Shown one piece after another: positions 1 through 7,309 of a stretch of 15,181 bases of DNA (within the stretch, counting starts at the first letter, position 1; each line of letters opens with the position of its first letter). The notes below the pieces were generated by a model. The model had not been told where the DNA came from. It did no database searches and saw nothing but the letters and a program-made list of their open reading frames with translations. Both the position numbers and the translations under genes were made by a program. This DNA is from CAYGAW01 sp964347945 (GTDB lineage: Bacteria; Chloroflexota; Anaerolineae; UBA7937; B3-Chlor). The stretch covers positions 1 to 15,181 of the forward strand of contig CAYGAW010000036.1 in NCBI GenBank assembly GCA_964347945.1. Direction: 5' to 3'.

Positions 1-41
1 CTGCGGGAGGAGCGAATCATTGCTGGAGTTAGGAGGAAGAC

Positions 42-254
42 ATGCAGAGATGGGAATATAGATTCATCATGTGCGAGTTCCACGAGCATTGGCGTCCCAG
101 GTGGGTGGACGGCGAGGAATTGTCAAAGTGGAAGGACGGGCCGAGCATGTTCGAATTCAGCAACCAGCTCGGGGAAAAGGGGTGGGAGTTGATCAGCATG
201 CACCTCGTCAAGAACCGCTACCGGATGGTCTTCAAGCGGCCCAAGGCTGCGTAA
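42..254 (+). CDS. Small DUF4177-like protein
   Basis: This gene encodes 70 residues. It starts at an ATG with a strong ribosome binding site (AGGAGG at 31-36, five bases upstream). The pattern is that of DUF4177-type small proteins: an N-terminal WEYRFI strand, a central LGEKGWELISM turn-helix-strand, and a C-terminal YRMVFKRP strand. Proteins of this family are short, cytoplasmic alpha/beta proteins of unknown function. No signal peptide, membrane segment or catalytic motif is visible. The protease gene on the same strand starts 87 bases downstream, and no terminator is visible between them, so co-transcription is possible. The promoter is probably left of the window. Family resemblance is good, and function is unknown. 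Confidence 0.85.
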   Translation: MQRWEYRFIMCEFHEHWRPRWVDGEELSKWKDGPSMFEFSNQLGEKGWELISMHLVKNRYRMVFKRPKAA

Positions 255-341
255 CGGGAGACGTCGCAGGGCCGCCTTCAGCGCTAATGAGGGCGACCAA
301 GTACCTGAGTACCGGGGAACAAGGCCAAGACGGAGACACCT

Positions 342-1853
342 GTGAATAGAATAGCTGGATCAGAAGTTCTGAGGAGTATGGGCTGCATGGTGCTGGTCTT
401 CGCAATGACACTGACTCTGTCATCAAGTGTCTTCGCGCAGCCTCCGCGTCAGCAGCCACCTCCGAGCGAGATCGTGGTAAATGCTGCGGACGATGGTCGC
501 GAGATCGAACTGGGCGAAGGCCAGGTGCTGGTCGTCAGGCTGGAGGCCAATCCGTCTACCGGGTATGGCTGGCAGGTGGTGGAATCAGAACCAGAAGGCA
601 TTGTCAGTCAGGCAGGTGAGATCGAGTACGAGCCTGATTCAGATCTGCTGTGTGCCCCGGGAACGCAGATACTGCGCTTCCAAGCGCAGCGTGAAGGTCA
701 CAGCGCTCTGAGGCTGGAGTACCGACGACCCTGGCAGGCAGAAGTGGAGCCTGGGAGGACATTCCGTCTTCAGGTGGAGGCTCTCGGGGCTCTTGCGGGC
801 GGAGAGACGAGTCCTACGGCGATCCTTATCCCCGAGACGCCTACACGCGAGGAAGACCAGACCGAGCAGGGTCTCCCCAATGCCTTCAATTGGTGCGATC
901 TGGGCGGATGCACTCCGGTGAGGGATCAGGGCAGTTGCGGGAGTTGCTGGGCCTTCGCCACAGTTGGGCCGCTGGAACAGAACATCATGATTCGAGAGGG
1001 CCTGGTTCAAGATCTGTCAGAGCAGTATCTGGTTTCCTGCAACTTGGAGCATTGGGGCTGCGGAGGAGGATGGTGGGCCCACGATTATCACCACTTCAAG
1101 GTGCCTCCGGGAGAAGACGGTGCGGGTGCTGTCATCGAGGTCGCCTATCCATACGTGGCTCGAGATGACCCTTGCGACCCTCCTCACCCCCATCTATATC
1201 AGGTCGAATCCTGGCACTTCGTGGGGGATGAATGGGGCGTAGCTCCAGTCGTTGACGTAAAACGGGCCATCTACGAGCACGGGCCCGTTGCGAGTGCGGT
1301 CTGTGTGAACTCTGCTTTCCAGAGTTACAGTGGGGGTGTGTTTGATGAACCCGGCTGCACCGTTGTGAATCACGCGGTGGTCCTTGTGGGGTGGGACGAT
1401 GACCAGGGAGAGGACGGCGTGTGGTTTCTCAGGAATTCCTGGGGTCAAGGCTGGGGAGAAGGTGGCCACATGCGGATTGGCTACGGCGTCAGCAACGTGG
1501 GCTTCGGTGCCAACTATGTGATGTACTACCCCTCCAGTTGCTACCGTCTGGTCGCCCAGGCCAGTCCCCAGGCGGGCGGCATGATCACGGCTGATCCACC
1601 TCCCAACTGTGAATACGGTCGATACGAGCCGGGGACGGAGGTGCGCCTTGGGGCTGAGGCGTCTGCGGGCTACGATTTTGCGAATTGGAGCGGAGCAGCT
1701 ACAGGCCAGCAATCGACGACAACTGTCGTCGTGGATTCCCACAAGAGCGTGACCGCCCACTTCTCGGGCGGTTCCTGCGTGCCCTGGACCCTCGTGCCGC
1801 TGGGTCTAGTCGCTCACTGGGTTCACGGGCGGCGTCGGCCCAAGAGCGACTGA
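342..1853 (+). CDS. Secreted papain-family (C1A) cysteine protease with chagasin-like and InlB-type domains
   Basis: This 503-residue protein is predicted to be exported. Residues 1-33 form a signal peptide ending in VFA|Q. Residues about 43-150 resemble the chagasin/I42 cysteine protease inhibitor fold, with NPSTGYGW at 70-77 and RRPW at 128-131 matching two inhibitory loops. Residues about 178-398 are a C1A peptidase: oxyanion Gln196, catalytic Cys202 in GSCGSCWAF, His344 in VVNHAVVLVGW and Asn365 in RNSWG are all present. Residues about 400-475 resemble a divergent InlB B-repeat (FANWSG...VTAHF), usually a surface or adhesive module. A short hydrophobic C-terminus ends in RRR and may anchor the protein. 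The usual papain I29 propeptide is absent. I chose the GTG at 342 (GGAG at 332-335) because it gives the signal peptide a basic N-region. An ATG at 387, ten bases after GAGGAG, is the alternative. The inhibitor domain acting in cis is inference. Confidence 0.9.
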   Translation: MNRIAGSEVLRSMGCMVLVFAMTLTLSSSVFAQPPRQQPPPSEIVVNAADDGREIELGEGQVLVVRLEANPSTGYGWQVVESEPEGIVSQAGEIEYEPDSDLLCAPGTQILRFQAQREGHSALRLEYRRPWQAEVEPGRTFRLQVEALGALAGGETSPTAILIPETPTREEDQTEQGLPNAFNWCDLGGCTPVRDQGSCGSCWAFATVGPLEQNIMIREGLVQDLSEQYLVSCNLEHWGCGGGWWAHDYHHFKVPPGEDGAGAVIEVAYPYVARDDPCDPPHPHLYQVESWHFVGDEWGVAPVVDVKRAIYEHGPVASAVCVNSAFQSYSGGVFDEPGCTVVNHAVVLVGWDDDQGEDGVWFLRNSWGQGWGEGGHMRIGYGVSNVGFGANYVMYYPSSCYRLVAQASPQAGGMITADPPPNCEYGRYEPGTEVRLGAEASAGYDFANWSGAATGQQSTTTVVVDSHKSVTAHFSGGSCVPWTLVPLGLVAHWVHGRRRPKSD

Positions 1854-1956
1854 TCCATGCTGACCTTAAACGGAAGCCAACCAAACACGTCAAATCGGCA
1901 CGAGTTCGTCGATGAGGGACTAATTGCAGGGCCCTGCCGGCCGTCGGGGAGGGAGA

Positions 1957-3294
1957 ATGCGCACGCTGATCCGTGACGTGACAGCCATCACCTTGGACAA
2001 AGAAGATCGCATTCTTCGGGACGTTGATATTGTTTTCGAAGGAAACAGTATTGTAGCTGTCGGAAAGGCGCCGCCAGACTTCGTGCCCGACGAGATGGTC
2101 GATGGGCGGGAGATGGTGGCGCTTCCTGCCTTCCTCAGCGGCCACACCCACGCGGCGATGACCTTGGAGCGGGGGTGGGCGGAGGACCTCCCGTTCGAGC
2201 GCTGGCTCAATGACAAGATCTGGGTGGCCGAAGCGGCTTTGCAGGAGGAGGACGTCTACTGGGGCGTGGCCTTGGCCTGTTGTGAGATGATCGCGGCGGG
2301 CACCATGGGGTTCGCCGATCACTACTTCTGGATGGATGAGGCCGCCCGCGCGGTCGAGGAAAGCGGGATGAAGGCGCTTCTGGCGTGGTGCCACTTCGGC
2401 ATTGGTGCGGAGCATGAGCCAGGGCATAAGACCTTCGAAGAGACGGTGGCCTTTGTGGAGCACTGGAATGGCGCGGCAGAGGGGCGCATTCGTACGACCA
2501 TGGGCCCTCACTCGCCTTACATGGACCCGCCGGAGGTCTTGCGGCGCTTCGTAGACGAGGCCCACCGCCTCGGCGTAGGTGCCCACCTCCATCTGAGCGA
2601 GTCTCAAGAGCAGATGGAGCAATCCCTCGCCGTTCACAACATGAGTCCTGTCGCCTATGTGGACTCGCTGGGGCTACTTGACCTGCCGGAGGCGACGGTG
2701 GTGGCCCACTGCAACGTGGTGACTGCTGACGATCTCCAACTACTCTCAGAGAAAGGGACGTGGGTAGCCCATACTCCCAAGACCTACCAGAAGCTGGCGA
2801 TGGAGATGCCACCTCTCGCGAAGATGCTGGAGCGCGATGTGAACGTGGCTTTGGGCACTGATGGACCGGCCTCCAGCAGCGACCTGAACATGCTGGAGGT
2901 GATGCGCATCACGGGACTGGTCCAGAAGGAGGCACAGAAGGACCCAGAAGCGATGCCGCGCACCCTCCTCCTTCGCCTGGCGACACAGGCACCCGCGGCG
3001 GCGATGGGATTCCAAGGAAGTGGCATACTGGCCCCGGGGCATCCCGCCGATCTGATTCTCATGGACACATCCGGCCCGCATTGGATCCCTCGGCACGACC
3101 TGCCAGCCGGCGTCGTATATGCGAGCCACCCTTCCGATGTGGCATATGTCTGGGCCGACGGCCGGCTTCTCTACCGCCAAGGCGAGTACCTGACGCTGGA
3201 CGTGGAACGCATTCGCTGGGAGGCGGAGCGCCGCGCTTTCCGTATGGTGGGGAGGCCCATGCGGTCGATGCGAGAATATCCCAGCCAGAATTGA
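1957..3294 (+). CDS. MtaD/TRZ-ATZ-type metal-dependent amidohydrolase (probable deaminase)
   Basis: This 445-residue cytosolic enzyme belongs to the COG0402 amidohydrolase group, which hydrolytically deaminates purine or triazine rings (MTA/SAH deaminase, guanine deaminase, TrzA/AtzA types). All expected metal and catalytic positions are visible: GHTHAAM (His63, His65), HLHLSE (His210, His212, Glu215), VVAHCN (His251) and GTDGPASSSD (Asp302). There is also a His at 185 in GPHSP. The N- and C-terminal beta segments (RDVTAITLD; HPADLILMD) form the small barrel domain. Where MtaD proteins usually read xPTSNLKLASG, this one reads HTPKTYQKLAM, so the substrate may differ. I chose ATG 1957 over a TTG at 1924 because GGGGAGGGA lies just upstream. 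A strong terminator follows the gene. Substrate is not assignable from sequence; MTA/SAH deaminase is the nearest guess. Confidence 0.88.
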   Translation: MRTLIRDVTAITLDKEDRILRDVDIVFEGNSIVAVGKAPPDFVPDEMVDGREMVALPAFLSGHTHAAMTLERGWAEDLPFERWLNDKIWVAEAALQEEDVYWGVALACCEMIAAGTMGFADHYFWMDEAARAVEESGMKALLAWCHFGIGAEHEPGHKTFEETVAFVEHWNGAAEGRIRTTMGPHSPYMDPPEVLRRFVDEAHRLGVGAHLHLSESQEQMEQSLAVHNMSPVAYVDSLGLLDLPEATVVAHCNVVTADDLQLLSEKGTWVAHTPKTYQKLAMEMPPLAKMLERDVNVALGTDGPASSSDLNMLEVMRITGLVQKEAQKDPEAMPRTLLLRLATQAPAAAMGFQGSGILAPGHPADLILMDTSGPHWIPRHDLPAGVVYASHPSDVAYVWADGRLLYRQGEYLTLDVERIRWEAERRAFRMVGRPMRSMREYPSQN

Positions 3295-3338
3295 CGATCG
3301 TAGGCGGTTCTCTCAGCGCTTACTGATCCCGCACAGCA

Positions 3339-3387
3339 ACCCAAGCCGACGACGTGAGACGTCGGTTGGGTGGGGTGTTCATCTTTT
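3339..3387 (+). terminator. Rho-independent terminator after the amidohydrolase
   Basis: The inverted repeat is ACCCAA (3339-3344), a bulged g, CCGACG (3346-3351), an 8-base loop, CGTCGG (3360-3365) and TTGGGT (3366-3371). That is a 12-bp stem with one bulge. A T-rich stretch with TTTT at 3384-3387 follows. It begins 45 bases after the amidohydrolase stop and separates it from the convergent membrane-protein gene. Confidence 0.72.
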
Positions 3388-3435
3388 CGTGCTCAGCTGT
3401 CGAGTGGGGGACCTGGCGGGACTGAGGAGGAGTGA

Positions 3436-4446
3436 CTAGAAGAGCATATCGGAGATGATACCCCCCACTGCTGCGCCTGCAGGCACCACAACAGAGACGA
3501 ACAAGGTCCGCAGCATGGAAGTGTTGTAGGGCCAGGTTCTTGCTGTCTTGAGACGCTCTTCGTATGCTACCAGAGCGTTGATATCGGCCCCGAGCGTGCC
3601 CGTGCTCTCGTTCTCAGCTAGACGCTCCATCAAGGTTCGACTGGCCGCCCGGATGCTCGATTGGACCTCCTCAAGCTGCTTCTTCTTCTCGGTTGATAGC
3701 ACGCGGTGCGTGTCACGCATGTTGAGGAAAAAGACGAGGAAGGGTACGAAGAGCAAGACGACGTACATGAGCCAGTTCTGCCAATCGTAGGTACCCCCCA
3801 AGGCGAGCCCGAACGCGATGCTCAGGGCGATGCCGCCGACAAACACCAGGGCGATCAGAAGGCTCTGGCGACCGATAGGCTCAAAGGGCCTGGTGTCGAG
3901 AATGTCGAAACGAAGCGGTTGGCGGTGGACTTCCCTGGCCAGTCTGGTTCCGGCCAAGGCGGCGTAGGTCGCCCATCCCAGCAGCCCAAACATGAGGCCC
4001 GCAGACAGAGACAGGTAGAGCTTCAACCAGAATGCGGTGGAGTGAGAGAGCCACGAGAAACCCGCCACCAGCCCGAAGGCTGCGCCCAGCCCGAATGCAA
4101 TCGAGGTGGCAACAGGGTTCGACCGCGTGGCCTCCTGGACGAATTGGTCGAAGTCATCATCGTCCATGACAACCAAGAGGCGGAATGCCTCGACAACGCC
4201 GGCCTCGGCTCGCTCCATTATCGGTGTGACGACGAGGATGTAGATGATCACGACGGCCGGGAGCACGGCCAGGCGCCAGAGGTTCTGAGCGAAAAACACG
4301 TCCAGAAGGCCATCCAACCAAGCCGCGACAATCGGGGCCAGGATGAGCAACAGGCAAATCACAGCCACGACCCAGGGAGGACGCTGGGTGCCAATCAGTC
4401 TGGAGAGAAGCGACGGAGAGCGTTTGTCGCGAGCATCAGCGCCCAT
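3436..4446 (-). CDS. Multi-pass membrane protein with C-terminal coiled coil, unknown function
   Basis: This 336-residue integral membrane protein has hydrophobic segments at about 25-44, 58-76, 112-133, 138-160, 193-216 and 223-242. A charged helical stretch rich in K, E and Q follows at about 247-302 and looks like a coiled coil. After it come a TWPYNTSMLR motif and a last hydrophobic segment at about 311-331. Between the second and third segments is an acidic cytoplasmic or lumenal loop (VVMDDDDFDQF). I recognise no catalytic motif. The W-P-Y/F-then-final-helix ending recurs in uncharacterised bacterial and archaeal membrane proteins (from memory). The start is supported by GGAGG five bases upstream and by a near-consensus promoter at 4464-4492, which gives a leader of only about ten bases. 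It is transcribed divergently from the GNAT gene. The function is unknown. Confidence 0.8.
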   Translation of the reverse strand: MGADARDKRSPSLLSRLIGTQRPPWVVAVICLLLILAPIVAAWLDGLLDVFFAQNLWRLAVLPAVVIIYILVVTPIMERAEAGVVEAFRLLVVMDDDDFDQFVQEATRSNPVATSIAFGLGAAFGLVAGFSWLSHSTAFWLKLYLSLSAGLMFGLLGWATYAALAGTRLAREVHRQPLRFDILDTRPFEPIGRQSLLIALVFVGGIALSIAFGLALGGTYDWQNWLMYVVLLFVPFLVFFLNMRDTHRVLSTEKKKQLEEVQSSIRAASRTLMERLAENESTGTLGADINALVAYEERLKTARTWPYNTSMLRTLFVSVVVPAGAAVGGIISDMLF

Positions 4447-4463
4447 AGCTGCCTCCAGATGGC

Positions 4464-4492
4464 AGTATACCCGTCAGTAGCTCGTAAGTCAA
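4464..4492 (-). promoter_or_regulatory. Near-consensus sigma70 promoter of the membrane-protein gene
   Basis: On the minus strand, TTGACT (4492-4487) is followed by a 17-base spacer and TATACT (4469-4464). Transcription would begin near 4457, so the ribosome binding site GGAGG (4456-4452) would lie almost at the 5' end and the untranslated leader would be about ten bases. A short leader fits constitutive expression without post-transcriptional control (inference). Confidence 0.72.
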
Positions 4493-4562
4493 TGTCATCG
4501 GAAACACCCTCAGTGCAGGCTCGGCAAAGGGAGATGGCGTAGAGGCGGATCTTGTGATTTGA

Positions 4563-4590
4563 TTGACGAAGATGGGCCGCACAGGACAAT
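4563..4590 (+). promoter_or_regulatory. Candidate sigma70 promoter of the GNAT gene
   Basis: TTGACG (4563-4568), a 16-base spacer and GACAAT (4585-4590) match a sigma70 promoter well. The site points toward the acetyltransferase and lies about 50 bases before its start. It is back-to-back with the membrane-protein promoter, so the intergenic region is divergent. Confidence 0.55.
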
Positions 4591-4646
4591 AGGAGAAGCT
4601 GTCTGCGGATGGGCAAGCTCTACTCGCAGCTTAAGTTTAGGTGACA

Positions 4647-5183
4647 ATGGAGGTAGAGACTCCTCGACTGCTGATCCGATCGCTACACCTCGCGGATGCC
4701 GAGGCGCTGGTCGCCATGTGGGCTGACACTCAAGTCACTCAGTTCATGGGAGGCCCGCGCGACCGCGCTGAGGTTCGACGATTGGTCGAGGAAGACGCAC
4801 AGTTACCGACGCCCCGGGACATCGACCTCTGGCCGGTGGTGGAGAAGTCTTCCGGCAGGGTAGTGGGTGACTGCGGCCTGATCAACAAAGAAGTAGACGG
4901 ACAAAGCGAGGTTGAGCTGATCTACGTGCTCGAGCGTGAGTCCTGGGGCAAGGGATACGCGACCGAGGCCGCATCGGCCATCATGAGGTATGCCTTTGCA
5001 GAGCTAGGCTTGCCACGCTTGATCTGCCTGATCGATCCGAGAAACGTGGCGTCGGAGCGGGTGGCTATCAAGTTGGGCATGACATTGGAGAAGGAGACGG
5101 CAAGGCCGGGTGGGAAGGTGATGCGTGTCTACGCGATCTCCAATGCCCAGGGGCAGGCGCTGGTGCCTCCATGTGGGTCCTAG
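4647..5183 (+). CDS. GNAT-family N-acetyltransferase (RimJ/RimL type)
   Basis: This 178-residue cytosolic protein is an acyl-CoA-dependent acetyltransferase of the RimJ/RimL-like subgroup, which acetylates alpha-amino groups of proteins or small amines. Its N-terminus is METPRLLIRSLHLADAEAL. The acetyl-CoA-binding motif A is RESWGKGYATEA (around residues 97-108 from this start), followed by the motif B helix NVASERVAIKLGM. The length is normal for the family. The ATG at 4647 and a GTG two codons earlier (4641) are both possible. Neither has a well-spaced ribosome binding site, so initiation may be weak. The gene has its own promoter candidate at 4563-4590. The substrate cannot be read from the sequence. 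Confidence 0.87.
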   Translation: MEVETPRLLIRSLHLADAEALVAMWADTQVTQFMGGPRDRAEVRRLVEEDAQLPTPRDIDLWPVVEKSSGRVVGDCGLINKEVDGQSEVELIYVLERESWGKGYATEAASAIMRYAFAELGLPRLICLIDPRNVASERVAIKLGMTLEKETARPGGKVMRVYAISNAQGQALVPPCGS

Positions 5184-5353
5184 CCGCCCCAAGGTGCCCA
5201 CGCTTCGCGCGGTGAGCCTTGCTTGGACCTGCCCGGTGCCTGTCCTGGCCAGCTCTCGACGACGAAGCAACGGCGAGCGAGCCAAGCCGTGTTCGTCATC
5301 AGGCTTACGGGTCGGGATAATGGCCCAAGATCATGAGGAGGGGTCTCGGTCGT

Positions 5354-5743
5354 ATGAATGAATCACCCTCTTATGAGGCTCACGATCCGGAGGAGGGCGT
5401 CTTTCAACTCCAGGCCGATTTGGACTTCACCAAACACCTGGGTGGGCAGGCGGCTACTGAACGGCTAGTCGACTTGTGCCGGATTGACGCGAGCAAGTAT
5501 GTCTTGGACGTCGGTTGTGGCGTAGGGATCACCCCGGGCAACATCGCCAAGTCTCACGGGTGCAAGGTGCTGGGAGTTGACCTCAGGGAGAGTATGATTG
5601 CTCGCGCCGAGGATCGAGCTGTAAGAGAGGGGGTACACGATCGCGCAGCTTTCCGCGTCGCCCCGGGTGAAGGTCAATGGAGGCTAGGGCTGACCGTCAC
5701 TTCGTCTCGCGCCTCCACATACAGGCGGCACAGGTCGTCCTGA
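5354..5743 (+). pseudogene. Truncated class I SAM-dependent methyltransferase (N-terminal half only)
   Basis: The frame from ATG 5354 has GGAGGGG ten bases upstream. It begins like a small-molecule methyltransferase: an N-terminal QLQADLDFTKHLGGQAAT helix, motif I VLDVGCGVG (residues 50-58) and motif II GVDLRESM with the ribose-binding Asp76. Methyltransferase-like sequence runs to about residue 103 (AAFRVA, near 5662), where the acidic motif III strand should follow. Instead the frame enters the opposite strand of the KARI-like gene and stops at 5743. Sixty or more C-terminal residues of catalytic core are missing. It is probably non-functional, with the break at about 5660-5673, next to the stop codon (5676-5674) of the convergent gene. 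A sequencing or assembly junction is an alternative explanation. Confidence 0.78.
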
Positions 5744-7209
5744 ATCTTCTGTATCGTGATTGCCAGCTTGGCGTCTCCGCCGAAGGACAGCCTCCCGGTC
5801 ATGGCTGCGCGCATGGCGTTGATCCGGCCGGTGAACATCCCGTCCAGCACTTCGGCCTTGGTCTCCAAACGGACCTCGGCGGGTGAGGGTGGTGGCCCCA
5901 GACCGCAGGTCACCTGGGTGTGCTGAAAGCGGATGTAGAACTCCAGCTCCGGCTCGTGGACCACGTAGTGGGTCGTCATCTCCCGTTCCCGGCCGAACTC
6001 TTGCAGGGCCGGGTCATCGGCGGCCCGAGCGAGGAAATGGCGCAGTACCTCTTCCACCTGGCTGTCGCTCAACGGAGCTGCCGCCGCTCTCCGGGATGGT
6101 TTGCCACGCAGTTGGTCCCACAAGCGGCTGAGCAAGCTTCCGCGTGGGGAGCGGGCCACAGCAACCTGTCTGGAAGATTCCTGAGGGGGCATCTGCTGTC
6201 GGCCAAGGTACGCCTGTTGCGTGGCGGGGAAGCCCTTGAGGGCCTGCCGCAGCTCCTGCTCCATTTGCCGCAGGGGTAGGGAGAGGGCAGCCTCTCCCAG
6301 TGTCTTGAGGGTGTGACACCCGGCCGCTTGCTCTGCGGCCCACTCTTGGGCGAACTGGCCGCTGCGGATCTCTTCCAGACCCTCCAGCATCTTGGTGCGC
6401 AGCTCGGGCAACATGAAGCGCATGCCGCGCGACATCGAGCCGTACTGGCTCGTACGAGAGTGCAGGGCACTCTGCTCGATCAGGCCCAGCTCGGCGATCT
6501 TGCCGAGGGTGTAGGACAGCTCCCCCGACATGTACAGTTCCAGAAGTACCGCTTCAGCAGGATACCCTTCGTCCAGCAATAGGTTGACGGCGGTCGTCAA
6601 CACGTGCCCAAAGGCAGGACCGAAGCATTGTTCCGTGAAGAGGTCAAGCTCCGCTTCCTGGGCAAAGGTCACCTGGACCACACCAGCCCGCGTGGATCCG
6701 ATGCCTCTGGCCAGAGCCAGGGCGATCGCTTTGGCCTGCCCTGAGTGGTCCTGTGCAACGCCGATAAAGGACGGGAACCCAGTTCCTGCCAGGTACAGGT
6801 CCCGCACGCCCGCCCCGATCATGCGCGGCGCAACCAGCACGACGTCCACAAAGCGCGGAGGGACGATGAAGTCAAACGCGATGTTGTAGCCGGAGGCAAA
6901 GACCAGCACATTCCCCTCCTCCAGATGAATGGCGATCTCCGTCTCGAATACCTCCGGTGCGACCTCGTCGGGGATGAGCAGCACTACGATGTCGGCTTGG
7001 GCCACAGCCTCCTCGATGCTCAGCACGGCGAAACCGTCCTCGCGCGCCTGCACCGCGTACTCGTCGTCCCGGTTGCCGACGAGAACGTCCTGGCCGCTGT
7101 CCCGCAGGTTCAACGCCTGAGCGCGACCCTGGTTGCCATAGCCGATCACTGCGATTGTCCTGCCCTCGAGGAGTCCTAGATTGGCGTCCTGGTCGTGATA
7201 CACTCTCAT
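5674..7209 (-). CDS. Ketol-acid reductoisomerase-like protein fused to an SCP2-like domain
   Basis: This gene encodes 511 residues. Residues 1-335 follow the class I ketol-acid reductoisomerase (IlvC) plan: dinucleotide-binding GYGNQGRAQ (23-31), then the knotted helical domain with ELDLFTEQ (Asp189, Glu193) and Ser251. Several canonical active-site positions differ. The HGFNI histidine is Ser106 (FASGYNI), the APK lysine is Arg129 (APRMIG), and the two later glutamate ligands are spaced E-x5-E (224, 230) instead of E-x3-E. The cofactor loop NRDDEY is acidic and lacks the phosphate-binding serines, suggesting NADH over NADPH (inference). A basic, Pro/Arg/Ala-rich linker (340-380) leads to residues about 381-505, which resemble an SCP2 lipid-binding domain (FTGRINAMRAAMTGRLSFGGDAKLA). 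No ilvB, ilvN or ilvD is nearby. The start has AAGGAG seven bases upstream. Standard KARI activity is doubtful. Confidence 0.85.
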   Translation of the reverse strand: MRVYHDQDANLGLLEGRTIAVIGYGNQGRAQALNLRDSGQDVLVGNRDDEYAVQAREDGFAVLSIEEAVAQADIVVLLIPDEVAPEVFETEIAIHLEEGNVLVFASGYNIAFDFIVPPRFVDVVLVAPRMIGAGVRDLYLAGTGFPSFIGVAQDHSGQAKAIALALARGIGSTRAGVVQVTFAQEAELDLFTEQCFGPAFGHVLTTAVNLLLDEGYPAEAVLLELYMSGELSYTLGKIAELGLIEQSALHSRTSQYGSMSRGMRFMLPELRTKMLEGLEEIRSGQFAQEWAAEQAAGCHTLKTLGEAALSLPLRQMEQELRQALKGFPATQQAYLGRQQMPPQESSRQVAVARSPRGSLLSRLWDQLRGKPSRRAAAAPLSDSQVEEVLRHFLARAADDPALQEFGREREMTTHYVVHEPELEFYIRFQHTQVTCGLGPPPSPAEVRLETKAEVLDGMFTGRINAMRAAMTGRLSFGGDAKLAITIQKIQDDLCRLYVEARDEVTVSPSLH

Positions 7210-7272
7210 CCTCCAACTCCTTTCAGATTGAAGAAGACCCGTCGGCAGAATCCGTCAGCCGTCCTGCGTCCT

Positions 7273-7288
7273 CCGGGCGGGCGCCCGG
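7273..7288. other. GC-rich hairpin between the PhoD-like and KARI-like genes
   Basis: CCGGGCG, two bases and CGCCCGG form a perfect 7-bp inverted repeat in the roughly 100-base gap between the phosphatase stop and the KARI-like start. No T-run follows on either strand, so it is not a typical intrinsic terminator. It could be an attenuating or processing hairpin in a shared minus-strand transcript. Function is uncertain. Confidence 0.3.
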
Positions 7289-7309
7289 TGTGTGGAGGAA
7301 CTAACCCCG

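Noticed and set aside
1926..1937. Perfect 12-base palindrome GCAGGGCCCTGC upstream of the amidohydrolase start.
   Set aside because: It has no loop and no T-run, so it is neither a terminator nor a clear operator. No second copy was found. A GC-rich palindrome of this size is easily fortuitous.
1924..1956. TTG start extending the amidohydrolase by 11 residues.
   Set aside because: There is no ribosome binding site before it and the extra residues are low-complexity, while ATG 1957 has GGGGAGGGA directly upstream.
1699..2637. A 312-codon minus-strand frame across the protease and amidohydrolase genes.
   Set aside because: It is antisense to a confidently identified enzyme, rich in Arg/His/Pro, and lacks domains. 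It is a shadow of GC-rich codon usage.
7273..7288. GC hairpin considered as an intrinsic terminator after phoD.
   Set aside because: There is no T-run on either side. It is kept only as a hairpin.
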